Shown piece after piece: positions 32,689-46,446 of a stretch of 64,000 nt of DNA; the stretch's first letter is position 1; each line of letters begins with the position of its first letter. The position numbers and the translations under genes are program-made. Source of the DNA: Rotaria sp. Silwood1. Taxonomy: Eukaryota; Rotifera; Eurotatoria; Philodinida; Philodinidae. The notes under the pieces were generated by a model. That model made no database searches, was not told the DNA's origin, and saw nothing but the letters and a program-made list of their open reading frames with translations. Location of the stretch: the NCBI GenBank assembly GCA_905250075.1, contig CAJNOP010000344.1, forward strand, positions 130,677-194,676. The letters run 5' to 3'.

Positions 32689-34245
32689 TTATACCGGATT
32701 TGATGGAACTTTTTCTGATTGTTCAAGATGATCATCATCATCTTCTTCTTCTTCCTCTTCGTCATCCTCTTCATCATCATCATCATTATTAAATATATCA
32801 TCTAGATCCATATCACCATTTGATATTAGAGTTGAATCATTTGTTTGTACAGAATTAATTATTTTTTGAGTATATGAATCAATTTTTGGTTTTTGTTCTT
32901 GTTCATTTGATGAACTTTGATTTTCAAATTTATTTTTTAATTGATTTAAACGTGTTAATATTGATGAATATTGAAATGATCCACGATGTTCACCAAATGG
33001 ATCCTTAATTTAAATAAAAATAAAGTAATTTTAGTTTTTCTTTTTTTTTTTTTTTATAGATTTACTCTCATTAATTGACCATCTTTAGTAACATTTTCTT
33101 TACATAAATCAGCATAATAATCAAAAAAATTGAAAAATTGTTTAATCATAGCTTCACTAAAAAGAAAAAAAAACATAAATTGAAATATTTCTTTTTGCAA
33201 AAAAAAAATATAATAACAATTGAATTAAATTTACCGTAATTGTTGCGGACATGAATTTGGATTTTCAAGCATTTCACATACAGCAACACGTAATGTTTCA
33301 TGTTTTATTACTTCATTATAATCTTTTGAATCACCTGATGTACGTTCCTAAATTTCTCAAAAAGAAAAATAATAATAATTTAATGTTTTTTTTTTTTCGT
33401 TATTGTTTTTTTAGTTTCTATACTTGTTCAAAACCGGGTTCATTATGATATGGATTTTCTGACATTAATGATTGAATTGAAATCATCAAAGATGATAAAC
33501 ATTGAGCTGGAGACCATGATGGTCCACTCCATGTACTAGGAAAAAGTTTAAACTAATATAAATTTAATACATTAGATATATAAAATCATATCTACCCAAG
33601 AATTGATAAACAAACTTTACCATTTCGATAAAGATTTGGATTAAAACGAACTGTATTATTTCCAGTTGTCATTAAGCGACAACGAGGAGCTCGAATTGGA
33701 CTACAAGAAAAAAAAATTAAGATATATATCAATTGTTTATTTTTTCTTATACTTACTAATCAGGGGGACAACGTATAATGAAATAAAAAAATCCACCTAT
33801 AAATAAAATCATCTATAAACAAATACAGTAAAAATCAATATTTAACCTTCATATGGTGTATCGAATGGGCCAACAACAAGAGCATGAATCTAGAAAAAGA
33901 AAAACTTATCTTCTTATAAATACATAGAAAATATTTGATACTTTAGTAATATTATCAGGATCAGGAGCAATAAACACTCCTGGTGGTGGATCTTTAAATA
34001 CACCGGTAATATCACTAATCAAGTAAAATTCTATTTTAAATTTTAAACTAAAAAAAATAAAAAGGAAAAACTTACCGTTTAATCCGTGCTAAACAAGTTG
34101 CACTTGGTACTTGTCTATCCCAATCAGAAGAATGTAATGGATCCCATGGATTTCTCATCACAGTTGAATAATCATCATAAGAATCTTCATTGACGGATTC
34201 TTTAGATGATTGAATAAGTGTTTCAGTTTCATTATTATTACTCAT
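32689..34245 (-). CDS. UBE2Z: ubiquitin-conjugating enzyme E2 Z type (9 exons, 353 aa)
   Basis: Exons in transcript order: 34076-34245, 33942-34014, 33847-33889, 33757-33796, 33596-33700, 33424-33535, 33235-33347, 33066-33156, 32689-33003. Phases close to 353 aa. The UBC fold is recognisable: [14 protein letters not shown], then [14 protein letters not shown], then [13 protein letters not shown], then the active site [20 protein letters not shown] with Cys139. GTW-x-GP-x-WSPAQ is characteristic of the UBE2Z class. In vertebrates this E2 accepts ubiquitin or FAT10 from the E1 UBA6. The N-terminal extension is shorter than the vertebrate one. Instead the C terminus carries an Asp/Glu run (about 32735-32800) from a GAT/GAA microsatellite. 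Several exons are very short (40 and 43 bp). Confidence 0.94.
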
Positions 34246-36272
34246 TATTATTTTCTATGGAAAAAAATTAAATCAAAAAAAAAAAAAGAAATAGTCTTCA
34301 GTCTAATCAAGTTTTACTCTTTGTACTATTCTTAGTTATCGAAATTGCAGATAAAATTACACGTGTTGTTGTTTTGCACAATCACAGTTCACATATGAAT
34401 CTTTATAAAAAAAAATAACATGATTTGTCTTTTTTTTATGTTTTTTTTTTCTTCCTTTTTATGAGTCATAATATTCGTTACTTACTGTAGACGAAAATCG
34501 TCAATCGTAAAATGGTTATGGTATGACGTCAAAAAAAAACAAGAAGTAAAAGGAAAGATAAATATACACTGTTTCTTGCGAAATATATGAAAAAAAAAAC
34601 GAAATCAACAAAGAAAACATGTTACCAAATTTCACATCTTATTTGATTGTCCATCCGGTTGACTCATTTGTGTCATGACATCAGTAGGTCTTTGGAAATT
34701 ATTTATCATAATCCTAAGCAGGCTAACGTGTTTTATTGAAATATAACAATAGATTATAATATTTTATTATTATAAAGTGTAGCAATTACCCTCCCCCTCC
34801 TCCATTTACCCTTTGGTGGCCCACTCATAAACACAATTGTTTGATGAACCTTGAAAAAATTACTGTCTTCGCTATAATAAAAAACAGATAGACATAAACT
34901 CAATAATTCGACAATGGTCATAGCTCGTGATGTGACGTTTTCAACAATCGAAAGAGCAGAACTACGGATATCTTTTTATTTGATAGTATTTAAACAAAGT
35001 CATTTTTGAATTTATCAATCTTTTGCAAAACTTCAAACAAAAATGCATGACAACGGTATGGACTTTTAAGAAAAAATTGACCATAAATTTTTCCTACAAA
35101 ACAGGATATATGTAGGATTGTAGAAAAACAGGCTTTCTCTATCTCATAATATATGTAGGATTAAGTCTTATTGAGTACCGGTAGTATACCAATAGATGGA
35201 GCTGCCGTCGCTGCAACGAAGATAGCACCATCTATTGGCATGCTAATAACACGCAGTAGAACTTGATCATACATTCGTTTGTACAGTCAGCAATTGTACT
35301 AAACTTTGACAAACTTTTATAGAATTTAAGCAGTAAGAAGATAGCGATTTGAACGCCCTCTATCTTATGTACATGTCTAAATCACCGTCCTATGAAACAA
35401 AACATCGTTTTCATACATATTTTTGAAAGTATTACGGAGGTAATAGGTTTTACAATAATTTTGTCTCATATAGTACCAGACAAAACGATGCTCGTAGTTT
35501 TGTTTTTCAACTAGTGAAAACCGTAGATCGATAGCTGTTGTCATTGTCGAGTTATTAAATTTATATTCATCCCTATTTAATTCCGACGCTCACCTCAGTG
35601 CTTTTGCATGACAGAAAACTATGTGATCATGAAAAAGTCATCTGGGCTGATATAGCGTCTAGAAGGATATATTGATGAGATTTGCAGAAATCTGAATATT
35701 TGTATTTCGAAGTTCAATTTTTCTCATAAGTCTAATGATTAATAGAATATTCTGAAAGTTTCAGATAACTAAATTTCCAAAATGTCATTAAAAAAAGTCT
35801 ATGAGAGCGAACTTCTTTAGATTTTTAGTAATTTAACTAATCACTCTCGTAGATTCAACATGCTCTCCAAAAATTTATTGAAATAGATGATAATCGTATT
35901 CTATATATGTTTTGTTCTTTATTTGAGTAATAGTGAAAGAATGATTAATAAACAAGCAAATTTTCCTTATGAAAAAAAAAAAGAGATCGGTCATAACGAT
36001 AACAGTGAACGAAAAAAGAATTGACCGTTACGAAAAAAAAAATTCGAACGAATCCGAAATCGGAGACAAATAAAGGAAAAAAAAGAGAAAACCAAAGAAT
36101 TAAAAAGAAGATCAACGTTTACACACTTACATACTCTCGCTTTATCTAAAGTTCCTTCGTTACTTTTCTTTTTTTTTGTTTTGTTTTGATTCTTAATAGG
36201 TTTTTTTTTTAAATGTTATTGACAATAAACAAACAACAAATAGAAAAAATAAATTTCAAGATGCACATTGAA
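34246..36272. other. intergenic region between UBE2Z and eIF4B
   Basis: About 2 kb. It contains the UBE2Z promoter and the eIF4B 3' UTR. A small inverted repeat (CCAATAGATGG at about 35198 and CCATCTATTGG at about 35230) and a nearby duplicated ATATATGTAGGATT are visible. I recognise no gene or element ends. Confidence 0.45.
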
Positions 36273-39200
36273 TTAATAATTAATTATTCGACTTTGAGCA
36301 TTATCATCAGGAACATCAATATAAAGCATATCAAATTTGTTTGATAAATGAAGCTAAATATTATTTTTGATTATTATTAAATTTAATTATAATCATTTAT
36401 TATCTTACTCTATTCGAAGTATCTTCAGTTTGTATTGTCCGCCGTGGCATACTACTAATATATAAAATAGAAGAATTTTTTTTTGGTTAGAAAAGAACTC
36501 TGTCGAGTTTAATAGTTTATTCTGAACTAGATTGTCATATATGTAGTTTTTTTTAGAGCGAATCGCGGCGGTACATCGAATCGTATATAAGAAATCAAGT
36601 TTCTTTTTTAATGTTTTGAAGGTTAATAATTATCTTCATAGCTTTAAAAATAATTCTTAAGTCTTACTTTATTTATTGATCATATGATATTTGAGTGAAT
36701 TTCAATTTAGAATGTTCTTAAAAATTGCACACTATTGAACTTTATATATATTCATGAATAATATCTTTCCCGAAGAGGAAGAATTCCTTGTCAACTTGCA
36801 AAATTATTCCTAAGAATAGCCTATTTTTCTATAGAAAAACACCGATATATTCATGATATTTTAACAATACTAAATGCTCCTATTGAAAATTCTTATATAA
36901 TAAGAATTGATGCAATATTCCTGATATAAATAAGTCCATTATAAGCGGAAAAAGTTTTTAGCCTTCAAATTTTTCGAATAGCGCGCCTGCTGAGGGAAAA
37001 ACAGGGAAATCTCTCATAGGCATGCCAGCGTTTCATATTTTTTATTAGGTATAGCAATTACGCTCCATTGCTTTCTAGTGACTCACCCATGAATATATAT
37101 CAATTGATTACATAATACAGTTGGACACGCTAGAAAAAAAATACCTGACAGAACGAAAGAAAAGTTATAGGTGCAGTTAACACTCTATACATATGTACAG
37201 AAAGAGACAGCGAACATGTGTGAATTGAGAATTCTGACTTTCGCCAATTTGATTATGAATTAGATTTGTATGTATCCTATGTTAATATTGATTCATCACA
37301 ACTGATGAAAGTGTAATGGATTTTCGCCAGTGGCGAACGTCCTACTGGCAAAGTTCTGGTAACTCTATGGATTATACTTCTAGCGTATTTATCTTATGAT
37401 ACATATCACGTACGTACCACAATACTATCTGATTCCAATTGGAAAATTTCATTAAAAATGCTCGTGTAAAATTCGCTTGAGACCGAATTCGAAAATTTTG
37501 GACTTAAACTTAAAGTAATGATGAAAACTATCAACTATAGAAAACTGAAGAGCTCCCATTACTCTATAATATCCCGCTGAAGATTATAATTCGTGTATCG
37601 GCTCTTAGCATATCAAAAATTCCTATAAAAATATGATATCTTCTATATCATTGGATATATGACAATCTGATTCAGGATAGAAAATTCAATTCAGTGAACT
37701 TATTTACCGTTGTTGATTTTTAGATTGTGGTTCAACATCAAAATTATCATCAGATAATCGTCGATGACTATCAGATTCATTTGTTTCACGATTTCGATAA
37801 TTATTACGATCATTATCTATTTATTATTAAATAGAACGAAAAAGAAATTATTAGAATTATTATTTAAATATAATTAACCTCGATCTGAATGATTATATCT
37901 TCCACTTCGTCCACTATCATGACTACGCCGAGATGAATTATTATAACGATCTCGGTCACGGTCACGACGATAATTATCATCATGATCAGGTTTTCGACTA
38001 TCATCTTCATATCGACGACCACCTAAAATTATAAATTATTTTCTTTCAATATCAATTTAATAGAGATGAATGTAAACTCAATAAATTAACAATGGTAATA
38101 TTAGCAATCCGGAGAATTTTCAATACTCGAAAAAAAACTTTTAAAACAAAATACATGAGAACGGTAAGATCTGTTTTGCTTTAGAATAATGAACAAAATA
38201 GTGTATCGATTTATTTTTATCAAATTTTCTAACTATTTAATATATAGAAACAGACAAAATAGACGTGTAGCATTTTTTCTCTTTTGATTATTGAATAATG
38301 CAAATAAACTTCAATATCCAATGGTTTTTATAGATTACTGATGTATAACAAAGTCTTTCATTAATATTGAAAGAAAAAAACAGAAATTATTTCTGATATT
38401 GATAAAATTCTCACAATCGAAATATGAAAATAACGCATATTGAATACAATTAGAAGAAAATCTTTCCAAATGTCAAATCGTTTTTTTTTTGACTGAGTCA
38501 ATGTTTATTTGATAAACGATAGAAAAAAGTCCAAAGATATTTTTCTTTCAATTAAGACTTATAATAGAACTAATCGATAGAAAACAATTCTTCTCTTTCG
38601 ATCTACATATAATTTGTTCTATCTAAGAGCTATGAAACTTTTCCTAACGACTCTGATTTTAGTGATCATTCAAAAAAAGCAGCTGCTAGACAAAATTATA
38701 GACTATTGTATTATTTATCAAATATCGAAAAAAAAAGCGATTTGATATGTGCTACAAAAAATTTTTCTTATTAGTTTTGTATAACATACCACTGAATTCT
38801 CGTTTATGATGATAATCTACATTTGATCGACCTAAAATAATAAATATAAATTAAAATTAAAATTATTATAAAAATTCAAAAGAATATTACCATCATCACG
38901 TCGATCACGATTATGAAAATCATCATTATTTGATAAACGTTTACCACGATAAAACGATGGTCTTAAAATAATAATAATAAATTCAATTGATGAAACAAAA
39001 AAAAACAGAAATTCATTTTTTTTTTGTTGTTGTAAATATTTCTAACCTAGATGATGATCCTTTATCATAATGATCTCTTCCAGTTTCTGTATTAGCCATT
39101 TGTAATTCTTGTAATCGTCTTTCTATTTCAAGTTCTTTAGCAGCTGTATCTACAGGTTTTGCACCACCAAATATTGATGAACCAGCACCACGTGATGGAG

Positions 39201-42200
39201 CTAATGATTTAATTGTAGATTTTTCAATAGATGATCCAACTTCTGATGTATTATTTGATTCATGTTGTAGATATTCATTAGAATTATGTTCATTTATAGA
39301 CGGAGATTCTTCAGAATTTATTATAGATGATGTTCCAGCAATATTATTCACAGATGAAGATGAATTAGATAATGGTTTAAATTCTTCGAGAGGTTTTGTA
39401 CGTGGTTGAAGTTGAAGACGTGGACGTTCTCTTGGTGGTTCTCGATTATCATCTTAAATAATAATAATTAAGATTAATATATATATATATTTATATATAT
39501 TAAATAAATTACCATTCAATGTATTTCGATCGGGTCTATCCCTAAATAGAAAAATAAAATAATTATAAAAAATAAACAACAGCTTCTAGAATAAGACAAC
39601 AAATTTGTTAAGCCCCCCCCCCCCCCCCGTTCAAATAACGGGAAGATAGCCTATCATAAATTTTTACTCAGTACGTTCTTTTTTTTTTCGAAAAATGTTT
39701 TAAAAGTTTTCTTCATTTTCTATTCGAAAATCTTTATCGATTTTTCTCATTTTATAGATTCTCGAAGGAGCTTCATTATAGTCAATAGTTTTTTGTTTTC
39801 TTTTTATTATTACGCTTTGCTTTTATTATATATATACAAACCTTTATACAATTAGAGCGTCATTTTTTGGAGAGGTTTTTTGAGTTACTGAACTTTCGAT
39901 TCCTTTTTTTTCCATTAAAAAGTAAGAGTTTTAAAAAAAAAGATATTAAATGTATAGACTGAAGACCATAGAAAAATTTTGGAGACGAAATTAGCTATTT
40001 TTTAATCCTTGTTTGATCGGTATCTCGGTCAAACGTCATGATATAGGGTTGAAAATTTCATACCATTTGAACATTTCTAGTCTGAGATTGAATTTTGAGG
40101 AAGGAGAGCTTAAATACTCGAAATCGACTCAGTGGGAAAAATTCAATTTTTTATTGCCTATTCACTGTTAAATATTGAATATATACAGTCATAAGAAGTT
40201 TTGCTGTTAGTTAAAAAGTACCTAAAGTTTAATCGTTTACCTTCCTACTTCGACTGCAAATTGAGTACTAATCACAAGGATATCTCAACATACAAAGTAA
40301 CTTTCATAATGTTAGACTCTTTATTGCTATCAGTCTTAACCATTATTTCAAAGTAAAGAGTAAACATTTGAAAAATTCAATTGTTTGAAAACTATAAATA
40401 TGTGGAAAATGATAATTAATAGCTAAGATTCTTTATATGGTAAATAGTTAATACAGATTCATTAACTTTTAAGTTGACAGCTGAGTTAAACACGATTGAA
40501 ACTTAATATGATTTCGTTCTGGGAAAGTCTAAGATTGTTAAATAAACAGATATCATATAAAATCTCAATATGATATTTATCAAAATTCATACAGTTAGAT
40601 GCCTTTTCTATTCAAGTAGCAGTCTAGTTCTTCATTCTTTTGTTAATTTGAATATTAAGATATTTATTAAAAATAAAGATTTTTTTCTCTTTATCTTTAG
40701 AATTATTCATATGTATTTTTCTTCGTTTCTCTACTTATTAGTTATGTGTTACAATTATTTTTTCTTTCCTTCATGTTGTTCTATAGGTTTTTCAGTCCTT
40801 GTTATCGCTCTCTCTATATATATATATTAGTTACATTACTACGAAGGAAAAATAGATATTATATGCAAAAAAAAAGATCTCCCAGAAATTCTCTTGCACG
40901 AATATGAAAGTTGTTGAAAATCATTGAAAAATGATAATTAATTTTATATCATTTACCTTACAAATTTTATAAGTATAATCATCAATAGAGAAGAGATCCA
41001 TACATTATAATTATACCAGATAATAATAACTTTCTCGAATCTCTAGATTACATCGAACTAAAATATTCCATCTCTATATATAAATATACAATCTCAGATT
41101 GTCGTTTGCGATCAAAATTCACCAAATGCTCTATTTTGTAGTACAAAATTTTAAAAAATCTCATACTCATACAAATAATAAGTCTCTGTAGACACTTCTC
41201 AATATTTCATTTCGATATATATATATATATTACCGTGTTTCATTATGTATTGGTCTATCTGTATCATTATTCTGTCGATTTTCATCATCATTATAACGAT
41301 GACGTATACCATAATCACGATTTCCACTAGTACGATCATCTCTTGTACGTGGATAACCATATCCATAATCACTACCACGTTGACCATTATGACGTGAATT
41401 ACCAGTAAAATTTGCTTAATAGCAAAAAAAAAAAAAATATTTTAAATAAATTTTTTGTTATAAGAAAGAAAAAACATTTTATAAGTTTACATCGTCCTTG
41501 TTCATTTCTATTTGATCTATCACGATTATATCCACTTGATGATCGTTCATCAAATGAATCATTTGATTTTCTTTCAATTCTTTTCCATCGATCAGACATT
41601 TCTGGTCGTTCATCACCTATAATTCGATTTGTTCGATGAAAAAAATTTGTTCGATAATTATCAGTTTGATTAAAATCAGTTTTATCAGAAACATTTATAC
41701 GAATTTTTCTTCCATATATTTCTTTATCTGTACGTTTTAATCCTTCAATTAAATTTTCACGTGTTTCAAATTCAACTAAACCAATACCACGACTACGAGT
41801 ACCATCACGCATAATACGAGCTGCTTTTGGCTTTAACAATAAAAAAAAAAATAATGAAATTTAATTCGTTGTTTTTTTTTTTTTGCATTACTTTTAAATC
41901 AGCAAATATTCGCCTTAGACCTTCATCATCAATTTCAAATGATAAATTTGCAACATGTATAACAAATGGAGCATTATTTGGAACAGTACTATAATCAATA
42001 TCAACAGCAGAACGTGGTGCTGTTGGTAAACCACTCATATCAACCACTAGAAACAAAAAATAAAAAGATTTATTTATTAATATTAATTGATTTACCTATT
42101 GGTTTTTTTTGTTCTTCTTCATCAACAATAGCTGCCCATGTACTTTCTCGTACAGTAACAAGTCTTGGTTCTGATGCAAGAAAATCAGTTAATGCCATTG

Positions 42201-42228
42201 TCCTACCTTTTTTTGATTTTTTCGACAT
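36273..42228 (-). CDS. EIF4B: translation initiation factor eIF4B (12 exons, 578 aa)
   Basis: Exons in transcript order: 42096-42228, 41892-42046, 41491-41830, 41234-41414, 39513-39541, 39047-39452, 38891-38961, 38790-38831, 37879-38022, 37708-37816, 36409-36454, 36273-36353. Phases close to 578 aa. The N terminus (KKGRTMALTDFLA) is the eIF4B signature. One RRM follows at residues ~72-150, with RNP2-like VIHVAN and RNP1-like RGIGLVEFE. Next is an Arg/Asp/Asn/Tyr-rich stretch equivalent to the DRYG region, then the conserved motif SIFGGAKPVDTAAKELEIER, then more RD-rich exons. The protein stimulates the eIF4A helicase during mRNA scanning. The 29-bp exon and the 1692- and 1253-bp introns are notable; I could not identify an element in those introns. 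Confidence 0.93.
39613..39628. repeat. poly-C homopolymer (16 C)
   Basis: An uninterrupted run of 16 cytosines inside eIF4B intron 4, exceptional in such AT-rich DNA. It may be a real homopolymer or a sequencing/assembly artefact. Confidence 0.8.
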
Positions 42229-42628
42229 ATTTTTAATTTTTGAAATAAATCTATTTAATAAAAATAGAATAATATTTTTCAAATAATAAAATTAACAAAA
42301 TATTATTTGAAGTATAATAAAAAAAAAAAAAAAAAAAGAAAAGGAAAAAGAAATGAAATAAACTGGTTCGTTCAATATATTTACGTATAATTTAGTTTGT
42401 AATAAAATAAAAAAAAAATTATTTATTTTATTTCATAAAAAAAAAAATTATTTTTATTCGTTTTTATAGAAATTTTTTTTTTTATGGACAAAAGAATTTT
42501 CAATATAACACATTTATGCATTAAGAAAATATATATGTATTTGATAAAGGAGTTGTCAATGAGATGTAAAATAAGAATGAGAGAGAGAGAGAAAAAAGAA
42601 ATCATTTTGTCTTCTTTCTCATTGATCA
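42229..42628. promoter_or_regulatory. divergent promoter region, eIF4B / coiled-coil gene
   Basis: Only 400 bp separate the two start codons, which face away from each other, so both 5' UTRs and promoters must lie here. The stretch is rich in poly-A/poly-T, with a GAGAGAGAGAGA run near 42579-42591. No TATA box can be assigned with confidence. Confidence 0.5.
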
Positions 42629-45600
42629 ATGAATAACACAAAATGTTCAAATCAAAATCTTAATGTTAAACATATAACTACTTTATTTGAAGAAGTTCAA
42701 AATCGTTATATTAATAAATTAATAAGTATTGATGAAAAAAATATTACAAGTGATGAACGACATAAAGTAAATCGAATTTGTTTTTTTATTTTTACTTTAA
42801 TATTTAATATATCAACAAATGTTTCTCTAATAGAAATCTAAAATTGAGTGAAAATGAGTATTTCATTTCTAGTATGATGATTAATATGAAAAATAAAGAC
42901 AAATTTATTATTAATTTCATCTTAAAATCAAAATAATTCATGTCACAAAAACCGAATCACTTATAGCAGTAAACAACCAGTGTGAAAAAGAAAAAATAGA
43001 TATATCGATCATGATTTCGATTTGATTAAGCTAAAGAAAAAAAAAAAAACAAAGGTTCTTAACTTAATCTACAGGTAAAATATATATACACAAGAGGAAG
43101 ATGAGTAACTTTTAAATAATAGCAAAAAAATTTACAAAATGTATTTTTATCTAACAAAATACTCTTCAGGTACTTAACATTAGAAACATTGGTATCGCAT
43201 TCAGATATTTTTGTTTTTTATTCTTTATACTAATGAAAATAATACATCATGAATTTATTTAAAATAACATTCGAATGATAAAGAAAATATCGATTGTATG
43301 TTATAGTTGATCAATAGACTCTTGTTATTACGTGTTATTTTTCAATTGTTAATATACTACAAAAAAAAACGTATTTGAATAGTCGTTATACAGCAGATGC
43401 CAGAAGTAAAATATGTTATTAAAGAACGTAATATAAACATAACAAAGAGTTGTTTCAACTATATATATTGGGTTGGTAAGAAATTTTTGTCGTTTTTTTT
43501 TTAATATCAAGAATACAACTAGCTTTCAACAATGTATGCTTCATTACTATCTATGACTTGTTGCCAACGCTCTGGTAGAGAAAGGATCCCGCGTTCGTAG
43601 AAGTCCTGCGACTTTTGACTAAAAAAGTTGAGGAGGTCCATTTCCAGGTCGTTTTCGTCGTCGAACTTTGTCTCCTTCAAATGGTTAGAAAGAGAACGGA
43701 ACAAATGGTAGTCCGTAGAAGCCAAGTCTGGAGAATAAGATGCATGTGGAACCGTAACCCATCCGAGCTCCAATAATTTTTCACGCGTGGATTTTGCAAT
43801 ATGAGGTCTTGCATTGTCATGCAAAAAATAAATTCTATCCTGTTTCCCCTGAAGTTTTGTCGTAACCTGGTCTAATTGCTGGCAATAGAGATCAGCAGTG
43901 TTAGTGCACTTAGTTGGAAGTAGTTCCCAATAAGTAATCCCTCGTACTCCCCACCAAATGCTCAGCATAGTCTTCTTTACGAAAAAAAAGACAAAAATTT
44001 CTTACCAACCCAATATTTTTCTTTAGTTGTCGAGTATTGTATAGTAGTTATTATAATAATTCAAGATTTAATTCTGAAGCAATATTATGTATAATTAAAG
44101 AGAAATATAAATATTTATACTTTTGAATATTGATTAAATATAATATAGGTACGATATTCTTGGTTTTAGAAATTGAATAGATTTTATTTCAATGATAAAA
44201 TAACAAGACTTGAATGTTAAGTTTTTCATTGTAAAAATAATTTATTAAAGTTCTTAGAACAGCATTGCTTATAACTTAAATTTTTGATTTTTTTTTATAT
44301 ATACATTCGAAAAGCAATCATTTAAAACAAAGTTCATTATCAATCGTTATACCATAAGTTTTAGATCTCAACGAAAATTAGTTTAAGTATTTTGGGACGA
44401 TATTTTCAATGACATTATCTTTTTTTCGTAAAATACCTATATAAACAAACGAAATGTGTTATAGTTAAGGGAAAATAGCCACATCCGCACTCGGAATACA
44501 GCATATCATGTCACATACTTATGTTATGTTATAGACGATAAGTTTATAGTTCATTAAAACTTCTTAAAAAACACCGGTTTCTTATGTTTATATGACTATA
44601 CTTAAAAGAGATCATGTTGTTTAAAAGATTACTCGAAATTCATCCCTTTATGGCATCGAGCGATCAATCCTATCAGTGTTTTGTCTAGAGAAGTGCCCGG
44701 AAAGGCCTCCCCCCGAGACTCAGCGATCATCGTATGACGAACTATATGGTTTGCCCTCTCGAAATCTCAAATCGTCCTTCCGAAGGAAAACACTGAATTC
44801 TATATCATTAAATTATTATTAATAATGAACTTGAATCTTCTGATTATAGTCCAATGCTTTTTTTTTTGAAAGAATTGTCTATATAATTCTAATCAAGATG
44901 AAACCTTAATTTGTCAGAGATGAAAATTCTCATGAGTGGGGAGGGACACTTGAAAGTGTCTGACATTGCTTTCCTTGAGACTGTTTACCTGTCTGCGGAT
45001 AGAATGAGACTCACAATTTTTTGAAGGTTAACTTTCTTTTATCAAACTTGTAGAGAACAAATGGATATTATAGATTATTAAATTGTGACCTTTTTTTTTC
45101 AATCATATTGCTACAAAATAAATAAATAATGTCATAGCTTTTTTTTTCAGCTATTGATAATCTATCTTTTAATATATCGTATGCAAAAAAAATTCCTTCT
45201 ATCTCAAATAGACAAATTATCACAAGTAACATTCAAAATTCACTTTATTAATCGATCAGATGAATAATCTGTTTACTTAAACATTCGAATATAATGATAG
45301 TAGAATATCTAATATCTGTTTTTTGTTTTGTCTATTTAAGTTCTTGAAACATATATTATTATGAAAATTCCATTCATCTAATATACACAAGTAATAATCG
45401 TCGATGGAATATACCCTAGTCCTCGACTGAATCTTTAACCATTTCAGTGTGATGTATTATTTCACAAACACAATCGATACCAATATCAAATTTATGCATG
45501 AGCATATATTCGGATATGAATTTTAGAGTTTATCAGATTCAAGTCTAGATCAAAGATAAATCTGACAAACTCTAATTAGGTGTCGATGTAAGTGTGTGCA

Positions 45601-46415
45601 TGTGCTTGCTTCTCCTATTCACTAATTCAACCTATCCCATCCATACCCTAGCCGAGATCCTGCATATAGCAAACATATATTATGATATGTGTTTACTAGT
45701 GGATGAAATATAAAATCAGGTATATGTAGTCTCTGATATGTTTCTACTTAGATAGAACGTTTCTTAAAAGTCTATTATGAATTTCTTTTATTTATTTATA
45801 GCAAAAATTAGCTATTTATGAAAGTTATGTAAAAGATTTATCAATACAAACACGTTTACTATTACAAAGTCTTGAAGAACTTGAAAAAGAAGCTAATCAA
45901 CGTGTTACATTACTTGAAAATAAACTTAAAAAAGTTAATGCATCATTACAAGTATGCGTTTTTAAAAAGAAAAAGAATTCTGTATATTTTTACTAATTTT
46001 CAATGTTCATTTTCTTAGCATCATCATTCATTATCTGATTTAAATAAAACAACTGATGTAAATACATATTTAAATAGTAGATTTTATGCATAGTTGTTTT
46101 TTTTTCTTATTAAAGAATATTGATACAGAAAAATGGAAATTAATTCATGAAAATCTTGATCTTAAACAAGATCTTGATTCATTAATATCATTTATTAATA
46201 TAGCTAAACGTACAGGTAAATGGGATACAAAACGACTTCAATTAAAAACTCTTCCATTCGATTGTATATTTGGTATAACGAATGATGATATTCATATATC
46301 AACTTCATTACATAAAGAAATTCAATATCGTGATGAACGTATACAAGTTTTACAAGCTGAAATTGAACATCTTAAAAAAATACAAAATGATTTATCAAAA
46401 CAAGTGAAGAAAAAT

Positions 46416-46446
<31 letters not shown>

